Notes under the pieces: model-generated | Database searches by the model: none | What the model was told of the DNA's origin: nothing | Seen by the model: the letters and a program-made list of their open reading frames with translations, nothing else | Position numbers and translations under genes: made by a program | Shown: one piece after another, positions 59,801-64,000 of the stretch | Layout of the letters: each line of letters begins with the position of its first letter | Position numbering within the stretch: position 1 is the stretch's first letter | Source of the DNA: Apostichopus japonicus | Lineage: Eukaryota; Echinodermata; Holothuroidea; Aspidochirotida; Stichopodidae | Length of the DNA stretch: 64,000 bases | NCBI RefSeq assembly: GCF_037975245.1 | Contig: NC_092581.1 | Span: forward strand, 20,918,303 to 20,982,302 | Direction: 5' to 3'

Positions 59801-61609
59801 TAAATTGTCCCCATTCTAAGTTTCCTTCTTGTAGAAATCAGCTTTTCAGCTTAACCAGTTTCTCACCAAAAGCACTGTTTGGTCAAACACATCAATTTGG
59901 TGAATGGCGTAGCGCAGGCAAATCGGCAAAACGAGCATCTTGAAGTTTGCACTTTCATTTCCGCAACAAAAACACTCTTGCATGTAAACACACAGGTGAT
60001 TGCCTATTATATATTATTACACATCGCAAGTACATATACTGTACAGCCTACTATGACCAGTTGGTATGTGCATAGCATTGCACAAAATACACTTTTACAC
60101 TCAAACCACAGTTCATAAACAGTTCTTCGAAATCACTGAAATAAAATTCACTGATCAACTTTACAGTAAAAGTTGATCAGTGAACTTTACAGTTCAGAAT
60201 GTATAGTACCAGGAAGCTTAGGCTTCGTAAGATTTGTCCGATTGTAAACTTTACAGTAGCCTACATGTGAACATTCTTCGCATTGGAGCAGGACAGCCCA
60301 ATGTAAACAACAAAGAGTCTGCTGTTCCAACTTATCTTGTGTTACACAATGACCATGAAATCACGGATGCACTACATGTGACGGCTTAACAAATTTTTCA
60401 AACATATCTAATTTACAAGAAATTTCACTGAAAAGGAAGAAATTATAGGCACTGGAGACTCGCCCCAAACTGCGTGCTGCCATCTGAAAAAGTTAACTTT
60501 CTGTTGCTTGCAAGTGACGTTTTGTTTGTGTCGCTACTAAATGCAGAAAGTAATGAAACGTAATACCATGTTATCTTTAGCTGGAACTGAGATGTCCATC
60601 GCTGTATTGTTTGTACAGTGCTGTGGTATTGACCGTAGCTGTATGTACTGACTGTACAGTACACTAGTGTCTAATAACCGACGGTAGCAAGCTGTGTGTA
60701 TATTTCCTTGGATCGATGGTGGTGTTTAACACTTCTATTACACCTCATTTGAAACTAGGTCAGATTACCAGCATAAGACGTTTCTTTTTGCGCGAGTCTT
60801 CACACCCTTTAATCTGTATTCAAACGTGGAGTGACTACTGTAGGAACTGTATGCAATGTGGGTTATGTCGCAATTCTGGATTCGCCCAGATGACATAGCT
60901 ACTGTTCAAAGTTTATTTGAAAGATCCAACCAAAGCGAATAAACAATCGTTTTCCCTGTCAAACGCAATATTAGCGTTTTCATACTTTGAAACCTTTGTT
61001 TGGAAAATTGTTTATCATTTTTTAACTTAAGCCTTGAGGTAACTTCTCTAAGGGCTAGTTGCAGACAAGTCTTTTAACTACATATGCCTAGGCCTACATA
61101 TTTACCTGTACATTGCAATAAATCGTGAAAGCTCACTAAAAAGAAGTAATGAAAAAAAAAGGCCTTGTGCTATTTGACAAATATCCAAATGCAAATCTAA
61201 ACCATTCATTCAAAGCCACAGGTAACTAAACAAACTTTAACTTGCAACAATTTGGTGGCTTGGTTCAGGCCTTAAGACCTTCTTATATATACCTTGTTTA
61301 GTATGACGTTGGAAGTGTCTAATACAGTAACAGATTTTAGCATAAGCAGCAGTACAGCAACCGGCAGGTTAGCCTAACTTTAGGCCCACTCTATCCTAAC
61401 TTAGTTGGCGTACTGCAGACCTAGGCCTATAGCCTAAGGCTTAGCCTATACTGCGCTAATGCGAACCTTGTTTGCCAGCAGAGTAATCGTTCATAAGCCT
61501 CTCTTTGAACGTATTTATCGCGTGAGAATAAATTCCTGCGGACATAGTGCCACTCAAGGCTCGACATCCATGGAACTGGGATAACATCATGTTTTCTAGG
61601 GTAACTCAT
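32706..61609 (-). CDS. LAS1L: LAS1L, HEPN nuclease subunit for pre-rRNA ITS2 cleavage, whole gene (14 exons)
   Basis: Exons in transcript order: 61609-61467, 59468-59346, 58926-58854, 56978-56777, 56325-56278, 56137-56119 (tentative), 52298-52265 (tentative), 52118-52030, 50491-50412, 48456-48235, 45152-45023, 43942-43701, 36377-36236, 32859-32706. They total 1701 nt, 566 aa, all in phase. The N-terminal part (about 1-180) is the HEPN domain with FRHEATH; R124 and H129 form the Rx4H nuclease motif. The C-terminal VRWELYPLGKLPGQ (about 471-484) matches the conserved tail of human LAS1L (VRWDTFPLGRMPGQ). With NOL9/Grc3, Las1 cuts ITS2 during 60S maturation in the nucleolus. It is shorter than the human protein (734 aa) because the long acidic stretch is missing. 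Confidence 0.93.
35118..35385. repeat. Two-copy ~131-bp direct repeat
   Basis: Both copies share TCGACCAGTGAGTA, AAGTGCTGGAATGG-like and CTTGTCCATTTAGACTTTGG segments, ending CACTATATACCTAGGTC. The second copy has small insertions and deletions. Confidence 0.85.
35425..35500 (+). pseudogene. 3' end of a LINE reverse-transcriptase ORF
   Basis: One frame reads LWNELPGEIQDAISSLTTK followed by LKA and a stop. This is the typical C-terminal tail of the RT polyprotein of CR1/L2/RTE-type LINEs. An upstream stop and the absence of other RT motifs show it is a truncated remnant. Confidence 0.5.
36236..36377 (-). CDS. LAS1L: LAS1L exon 13 (conserved C-terminal motif)
   Basis: Residues 469-516: ELVRWELYPLGKLPGQLDNP and on to GVFIGA. 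The W-x-x-x-PLG-x-x-PGQ signature is the most conserved C-terminal feature of vertebrate LAS1L. In human, a long acidic stretch precedes it; here exon 12 joins it directly. Acceptor CCTCCTAG, donor gtaagtgt. Confidence 0.95.
38990..39450. mobile_element. Dispersed internally repeated element, copy 1
   Basis: Starts CAGAATGC...ATTGTGGTTTCGATGATG and ends in CACAAACGC plus a CA-rich tail, like 56997-58080. In between, a ~110-130-bp module with TGACCCCAAATGACCTTT, GTGGTACTTCTACACAC and CTTGAGATAT recurs about twice. No coding seen; origin unknown. Confidence 0.65.
40823..41600. repeat. 42-bp palindromic minisatellite, ~18 copies
   Basis: Each unit consists of two adjoining inverted repeats: GTGTACTCTA-TAA-TAGAGTACAC and TAGTNGTWACNACTA. 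Every copy is therefore self-complementary, and open frames run on both strands because 42 is a multiple of three. Variants include TCTACTCTAGAGTA and TCTATTATAGAGTA cores, which keep the pairing. Confidence 0.95.
41736..41900. repeat. 33-bp tandem repeat, ~5 copies
   Basis: The unit contains TTAGGTATGATCAATTATG and TTATTTGATG. GGTATGATC starts 33 bp apart (41766, 41799). Outer copies are more diverged. Confidence 0.9.
42150..43165. repeat. 41-bp minisatellite, ~24 copies
   Basis: The unit holds GAGGGGTGTGGATGGCATGA, GCAACCCTG and TTATCC(C/T)TTTT. Variants interchange GATGG/GATAG and GCAACC/GAAACC. Confidence 0.95.
43701..43942 (-). CDS. LAS1L: LAS1L exon 12
   Basis: Residues 388-469: begins LLSTIGCNLPSLLKQKLLAL, with an acidic Ser/Glu-rich middle, then EDFAKLNSCC and AWSKASG. 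It fits the human segment that precedes the acidic stretch (helices before PDEEQEKLLRIC). Acceptor TTTCAACACAG, donor gtaagaat, phase 1. Confidence 0.88.
44430..44990. repeat. Pyrimidine-rich CTACCCCC/TATCCCCTT tandem tract
   Basis: Irregular repeats of CCTATCCCCTTACCTACCCC (about 20-30 bp), C+T+A only, with almost no G on the plus strand. On the LAS1L RNA strand it is G-rich and starts about 35 nt after the exon 11 donor. The G runs could form G-quadruplexes. Confidence 0.85.
45023..45152 (-). CDS. LAS1L: LAS1L exon 11
   Basis: Residues 345-388: GNSLLTNSVLSRTINVQVLD, then TSWHPVLIACVTEVNKYTKT. Acceptor CTCACCTCTAG, donor gtaagttt, phase 2. Together with exon 10 it matches the helical central domain of LAS1L. 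Confidence 0.85.
45505..46960. repeat. Complex ~120-150-bp minisatellite
   Basis: The unit contains AGAACATGTGCAGTATTGAC (itself repeated one to three times), AATATGTGCAGGCTGCTG, AGATTAAACAGGTGCATTA and CCCACATATCATGAGCAGCA. Length varies mainly by the number of 22-bp AACATGTGCAGTATTGACAG blocks. About 10 units. Confidence 0.93.
46975..47785. repeat. ~64-65-bp minisatellite, ~12 copies
   Basis: The unit is built of CATAGCATGTTGAGTACTCA, ATGGAGTACTTATGGCATAT and TTACATGAGTACTTA. It is full of the palindrome GAGTACTC/AGTACT. It abuts the previous array, so intron 10 of LAS1L has 2.3 kb of continuous tandem DNA. Confidence 0.95.
48235..48456 (-). CDS. LAS1L: LAS1L exon 10
   Basis: Residues 271-345: EAVTEVDDRVELNKFLQLFW, KPILEVVCQKKLLPILMLAL, then VKRLSK through LGWINAICTAMPLVD. 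This aligns with the human segment containing FSQFWQPLLRGL and LERMLSEL. Acceptor TATTTTGTAG, donor gtaagtca, phase 1. Confidence 0.9.
48457..50411 (-). other. LAS1L intron 9
   Basis: No minisatellite. A short (CCCTAA)n-like tract lies at 49653-49671, followed by a C run. Nothing else recognised. Confidence 0.5.
49653..49671. repeat. Short interstitial telomere-like repeat (CCCTAA)3
   Basis: CCTAACCCTAACCCTAAC, three units of the animal telomere sequence, followed by a C10 run. Too short to show a chromosome-end event. Confidence 0.8.
50412..50491 (-). CDS. LAS1L: LAS1L exon 9
   Basis: Residues 244-271: RNTFCSTLVLDGYLIATDEQ, then TESLNIT. Aligns with human [20 protein letters not shown]. 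Acceptor TTTTCTTCCAG, donor gtaggagc, phase 1. Confidence 0.9.
50885..51575. repeat. ~65-69-bp AT-rich minisatellite, ~10 copies
   Basis: The unit contains AACAATACAACCTTTACAA, ACAAAATATTAATGCTACC and TAGCAAGAAAGAGAATTATG. It lies in LAS1L intron 8. Confidence 0.93.
52030..52118 (-). CDS. LAS1L: LAS1L exon 8
   Basis: Residues 215-244: ALMSGKKTSQRRHEILHSLR, then ERLFKTADA. Similar to human [20 protein letters not shown]. Only the phase-0 reading is open, so the upstream exon must end in phase 0. Acceptor AACCTTCAG, donor gtaagcta. Confidence 0.87.
52191..52241 (+). repeat. Left arm of a ~50-bp inverted repeat (partner 55678-55729)
   Basis: The segment with ATAGGCAATCAGTCT and GGCACAATTATTCTGTGTCA recurs in reverse complement at 55678-55729 with a few differences. 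The arms flank about 3.4 kb holding LAS1L exon 7, the LINE remnant and the 41-bp array. Confidence 0.8.
52265..52298 (-). CDS. LAS1L: LAS1L exon 7, tentative 34-nt exon with a GC donor
   Basis: The minus strand has a strong acceptor, TTCTTTCCCTGCAG, then 34 nt reading (R)NDTVTRVDRCQ, then CAG|gcaata. It fills the phase gap between exons 6 and 8 exactly. VDRC-QALMSG resembles human VDSHCKKALSHK. The donor would be GC, not GT. If this call is wrong, another exon of suitable length must exist in this intron. Confidence 0.5.
52595..54216 (+). pseudogene. Decayed CR1/L2-type LINE (reverse transcriptase)
   Basis: Broken frames read in order: CDLDPIPMSMVKH and ITNIINISLSTGFFPE (fingers); ALVHLDLSATFDAVNHNILL (RT block with the first Asp); a frame with YADDT-type catalytic sequence near 53276-53300; NFLKLNDDKTE; and a tail APCLWNGLPLELR (near 53985-54030) with LLKTHMHQAF. 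It ends in an (ATT)n tract at 54195-54216, the usual 3' end of L2/CR1-like LINEs. Several frameshifts and stops make it inactive. It is antisense to LAS1L. Confidence 0.85.
54605..55640. repeat. 41-bp minisatellite, ~25 near-identical copies
   Basis: The unit is TAACAGGAGCATGTATGTGT followed by AATACACAAAAAGAAATAGT and one more base. Copies differ almost only at GTATAAC/GTGTAAC, so the array is young. One copy has an extra CAGTAT (near 54706) and one lacks two bases (near 55271). It creates open frames of about 370 codons in all three minus-strand phases; these are not genes. Confidence 0.97.
55678..55729 (-). repeat. Right arm of the inverted repeat
   Basis: Reverse-complement partner of 52191-52241. 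Confidence 0.8.
56119..56137 (-). CDS. LAS1L: LAS1L exon 6, tentative 19-nt microexon
   Basis: The minus strand has acceptor CCTTGTTAG, 19 nt encoding (S)SGKRS(R), and donor gtaagatt. Exon 5 ends in phase 1 and this exon shifts to phase 2, which exon 7 then corrects to phase 0. The donor is good; the acceptor has a weak pyrimidine tract. Confidence 0.5.
56278..56325 (-). CDS. LAS1L: LAS1L exon 5
   Basis: Residues 181-197: DDIASLLLDFQQEQFP. Joins exon 4 through the codon G|AT. Acceptor TTTCCATTTGCAG, donor gtaagttt, phase 1. It lies in the poorly conserved stretch after the HEPN domain. Confidence 0.8.
56777..56978 (-). CDS. LAS1L: LAS1L exon 4 (HEPN catalytic motif)
   Basis: Residues 114-181: LGIPDWIIDFRHEATHS, then LRIAKKAVDFMIDLLRREYW. 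R124-HEAT-H129 is the Rx4H ribonuclease motif, and human LAS1L has IPDWIVDLRHELTH here. Acceptor CCTCCGTTCAG. A dispersed repeat begins only ~18 nt upstream of the exon. Donor gtatgtct, phase 1. Confidence 0.96.
56997..58080. mobile_element. Dispersed internally repeated element, copy 2, next to LAS1L exon 4
   Basis: Begins CAGAATGCATTGTGGTTTCG as in 38990 and ends in CACAAACGC and a CA run near 58018-58040. A module with CTTCTTGTACTCAATGTGG, TGAGATATTGTGTTTACAAG and TTTGACCCCTGGTGA recurs about six times. No coding seen. The family has at least two good copies in this gene and a distant one near 11730-12080. Confidence 0.7.
58854..58926 (-). CDS. LAS1L: LAS1L exon 3
   Basis: Residues 89-113: RAIGLITDAIQLGGSAVPMH, then ILGSK. 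Matches human [20 protein letters not shown] in position. Acceptor CATTTTTTCAG, donor gtaaattt, phase 0. Confidence 0.9.
58990..59235. repeat. Purine-rich GGGAAGGG low-complexity tract
   Basis: Almost only G and A on the plus strand, with a duplicated GGAGAGGTGGGAAAGGGATG. It produces Pro/Ser/Phe-rich false frames on the minus strand. It sits in LAS1L intron 2, about 110 nt after the exon 2 donor. Confidence 0.85.
59346..59468 (-). CDS. LAS1L: LAS1L exon 2
   Basis: Residues 48-89: SGSKCPVAIVCTINLIEAKL, then AESPEMDTLNLAKLFSLALL. Aligns with human [20 protein letters not shown]. Acceptor CTTCACCTACAG, donor gtatgcag, phase 2. Confidence 0.92.
59731..61073 (-). mobile_element. Deleted TE-A copy in LAS1L intron 1
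   Basis: Reverse-complement relative of 5206-9436. TAATTGTCTGGTGGAAG at the left matches the TE-A right end; the right end near 61073 is diverged but lies against TTAA (61074-61077). It has a single ATGG near 59795 where TE-B sits in the other copy. It also keeps about 400 bp (60440-60840) missing from the 5206 copy but present at 1-300. A 14-bp-arm hairpin (CACTGATCAACTTT) lies at 60149-60182. Confidence 0.72.
61467..61609 (-). CDS. LAS1L: LAS1L exon 1
   Basis: Residues 1-48: begins MSYPRKHDVIPVPW, then SSLEWHYVRRNLF, with YERLLCWQTR at the end. The pattern (W-x-S-x-x-EW ... L-x-x-W-x-R) matches the N-terminus of LAS1L (human AWLSRAEW ... ITVWRSR). Donor AG|gttcgc is weak, but its phase fits exon 2 exactly. 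Confidence 0.88.
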
Positions 61610-61707
61610 TTTAGCGAAACTGGGAAAACGTCGTCCGCATTCTTTACATGTGCATAAGGTAGCATAGCTATAACTGCCTCCACATTATTAATTCTTGTCT
61701 TTCCAAA
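61610..61707. promoter_or_regulatory. Bidirectional promoter of LAS1L and MRPS9 (98 bp between ATGs)
   Basis: The two start codons are only 98 bp apart on opposite strands, so both 5' UTRs and core promoters must lie in this interval or overlap the other gene. No TATA box. CCAAAATGGCGGCC across the MRPS9 start codon (61703-61716) fits the YY1 site AANATGGCGGC, common at ribosome-related and mitochondrial genes. Confidence 0.75.
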
Positions 61708-61716
61708 ATGGCGGCC
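61703..61716 (+). promoter_or_regulatory. YY1-like motif over the MRPS9 start codon
   Basis: CCAAAATGGCGGCC contains the YY1 core ATGGCGGC and overlaps the start codon at 61708. In vertebrates such sites just downstream of TATA-less promoters help set the transcription start. Confidence 0.5.
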
Positions 61717-61794
61717 TCCATAACACGGTCCTGTCGTCTTGTTTGTGGGGTCTGTCAGAGGTCACAAACAACAAGTTTGCTGAGAAGTTTATAT
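61708..61794 (+). CDS. MRPS9: MRPS9 exon 1 (targeting peptide)
   Basis: 29 codons from the ATG at 61708, donor gtaagaga, phase 0. The minus-strand LAS1L start is 98 bp upstream. Confidence 0.9.
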
Positions 61795-63713
61795 GTAAGA
61801 GATCAATGAAATATCACGATGTTAATTTTTTTGTCGTCGTACAGTTTTGATGATATATGAAATGTTAAATTCGTCTCAATTAGCGATCATGTGGAAATTT
61901 TATCAGCCTAGCCGCGTACAAGCCTAACCCGTAAGGCTACCCGCTATTAGTGTATTTTATTTTATGTAAATTGTCTATATTGTCAAGTGAAGCTAATTAG
62001 CATATTGAAATAATTTAGACGGCTGTGTAATTCAATGTTATTTGTATGTTAATTAATTGCAGTAGCATCTAATTGGTAGTGTGGAGGGCATTCAAGTGCC
62101 TAGTCTGGAGTGAGACACTGTCAATATATGTACTTAATGCACGCAACACATCTTGTATGTTTCCTATTTTTCACTATATGCCTAGCTCCACAGGAAAGCC
62201 CTCACTGATAGGTATAGCCTATTTACTGCATAGTACTACTCGAAATATAGCTAACCTATCCAATGATAGCATGGAGGGGCCCTAAGTTTCACATTGCAAT
62301 GTTAGAAAATTTATGTCTTAATAGTCCAATAACGTCACCTTTATTCATGTCCTAATAATATTGTTGCGTGCTAACTTTAGCAGTTTGGCTAAAAACAGAT
62401 TTCTTATTACTTAACTTTATAACTAATCTTAGCTACTGTCCTGTCAAGTTTCACTTTCATGTCAAAGAATTAACCAATGTGATGATTTTATATACCTTAA
62501 TAATACATATATGTTTAGCAACTTCTCTTGAAACTGAAAGTGATCCCAGTTTCATACACCTTGTAAATTATTTCATGAACATTTTGCAGGCCTAGGCTTA
62601 TGTCACATTTCCTCAATCTACAATAAACTTGAAACTTGTGTAATTTGTATGGTCTAGTACAACATGAAAAATACAGTAAGAAAAGTGTAGAAATTATGTA
62701 CTGTAGCTATCATTAATAATGTAAAAGGACAGCCCTGGATGATTTGGACCTAGATAAGCAAAGTTACAGTACATAATTATTATTATTATTATTATTAGGC
62801 ATTTAGCTACGCTATTCATGGTAAACCATATCTCACAGTGCTTACATAATTGTCTGATTTTCCTTTTGGTGAAATACACATTAATTGATACTTCACTGTA
62901 ATGGGTCTCTTGTGATACAGCTGATATTGATCAGACCTTTCAACACTTCGACATGAAGTTTTCAGATTCCATTGTGTATATGATGCTTTTACCTCTCAAT
63001 ATTTTCTTGTTTATGTTGCAGACTTCAAATGTGAGGCAAATATCAGAGAAGCCACCAAAGGAAAAAGAGAATTCCACCAACAGCTTGTCCTCCCTCATTG
63101 CTGCAGCCCAGGAAAGGCGATCTGCCTATGGTAGGCAATGCTTTGAATCAATCTGAGCAATACTTTAGATGTTCCTGTCAACACATGTTAATTAGGCTAC
63201 ATTTTAAGAAAATACAAACACATTGAATTTGATGCATATCCTTAGCATCGGTAATAGCATCCAATTTTTCAGTGTAAAAAGTAATCTTTAGTAATGTTGT
63301 CGCTACCCATTCCTTCCTTCTTTCCCAACCCCCATTCCTTCCCATGTTTAATATCCTAACAATTGTGAGAAGATTATTAATTGCCAAGTATTTCTTTTCA
63401 AACTAAAATCCCAAAGGTGTTGGCATGTTAGTGTAGTGTACTTAAATAACTACAGTATAGAGTAGCCTTCTACTTAAAGATTGGCATTACTGTTGTTGCA
63501 GCTCAGTATCAACAGTAAACCATACAGTACCTTTGTCATGGTGCTTGGGCCAAATCTTGAATATCCTCTGTATGGTTTTACTGATATTTAGATTTCTCTT
63601 CCAATCTAGATGAACTTCTCAATAGTGAGGAAGTTAATTTTGAGAGAAGCAGGCGGCATCTGGCCAACATGATGGGGGAAGACCCTGAAAACTTCACTCA
63701 AGAAGATATTAAT
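61708..63713 (+). CDS. MRPS9: MRPS9 (mitoribosomal protein uS9m), 5' part, exons 1-3
   Basis: The CDS joins 61708-61794, 63022-63130 and 63610-63713 (first 100 aa) and runs off the window. The N-terminus ([20 protein letters not shown]) is basic, Ser-rich and lacks acids, like a mitochondrial targeting peptide. [19 protein letters not shown] is nearly identical to human MRPS9 ([19 protein letters not shown]). uS9m is a small-subunit mitoribosome protein; the ribosomal S9 core would be encoded downstream. Confidence 0.94.
61795..63021 (+). other. MRPS9 intron 1
   Basis: No minisatellite or element recognised apart from an (ATT)n run at about 62777-62798. Ends TTTATGTTGCAG. Confidence 0.5.
63022..63130 (+). 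CDS. MRPS9: MRPS9 exon 2
   Basis: Encodes [20 protein letters not shown], then [21 protein letters not shown] parallels human TNVR at this point. Donor gtaggcaa, phase 1. Confidence 0.9.
63610..63713 (+). CDS. MRPS9: MRPS9 exon 3
   Basis: Encodes [20 protein letters not shown], then [15 protein letters not shown]. Acceptor TTCCAATCTAG, donor gttagtat, phase 0. The donor lies within a tandem repeat. Confidence 0.94.
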
Positions 63714-63910
63714 GTTAGTATCTGTATATATATACGTCACTAAATACTTGTTAGTATCTGTATATACGTCACTAAATACTTGTTAGTATCTGTATATATA
63801 TACGTCACTAAATACTTATGTTAGTATCTGTATATGTGTCACTAAATACTTGTTAGTATCTGTATATACGTCACTAAATACTTATGTTAGTCACGTCACT
63901 TAATACTTAT
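63714..63910. repeat. ~33-40-bp tandem repeat starting at the MRPS9 exon 3 donor
   Basis: The unit is GTTAGTATCTGTATATA followed by CGTCACTAAATACTT, about five copies with length variation in the TA run. The first GTTAGTATC is the exon 3 splice donor, so the donor hexamer gttagt is repeated downstream. The rest of the window (63911-64000) is plain intron. Confidence 0.9.
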
Positions 63911-64000
63911 GGTAATTCAGTATAGGTTGATTTGTGTGATTCATGTTTTAACAAAATTGAGATTAAGGAGTCATAGGTTGTTAAAAGGTTCTTTGGAAGC

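Overview
The window is animal nuclear DNA: intron-rich, AT-rich and crowded with minisatellites and transposon remains. All three protein genes are clearly metazoan. Base composition, intron density and repeat style suggest an invertebrate deuterostome, perhaps an echinoderm, but nothing here fixes the species.

Layout. (1) + strand, 1927-22740: a seven-exon gene for a Regnase/ZC3H12-type RNase. The predicted protein is 802 aa with a degenerate KH-like N-terminus, a UBA-like domain, the NYN/PIN nuclease, one CCCH zinc finger and a conserved C-terminal segment. Intron 1 (14.8 kb) holds a 96-bp minisatellite and a nest of DNA transposons at 5206-9436. (2) 22741-32705: intergenic DNA between two convergent genes, with five minisatellite families, a Helitron-like element inserted in one of them and a strong hairpin. 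(3) - strand, 61609-32706: LAS1L, the HEPN nuclease subunit of the rRNA ITS2-processing complex. I reconstruct it in 14 exons (566 aa, all phases consistent); two tiny exons, 19 and 34 nt, are tentative. Its introns carry most of the window's minisatellites, a decayed LINE, and a deleted relative of the intron-1 transposon of the first gene. (4) + strand from 61708: the first three exons of MRPS9 (mitochondrial ribosomal protein uS9m), running off the window. LAS1L and MRPS9 are divergent with only 98 bp between start codons, implying a shared bidirectional promoter for a cytosolic-ribosome assembly factor and a mitoribosomal protein.

Most notable observations: a tandem repeat that copies the end of ZC3H12 exon 2, including the catalytic-Asp codon and the splice donor; minisatellites touching two further splice sites; a four-deep transposon nest with one insertion proved by a paralogous empty site and a clean 4-bp target duplication; a 13-bp motif (GTGACGGACGTAC) in nine copies near the ends of that transposon; and a candidate 19-nt microexon plus a GC-AG intron in LAS1L. 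All exon boundaries were read by eye from splice consensus, reading phase and family resemblance; there is no transcript evidence.
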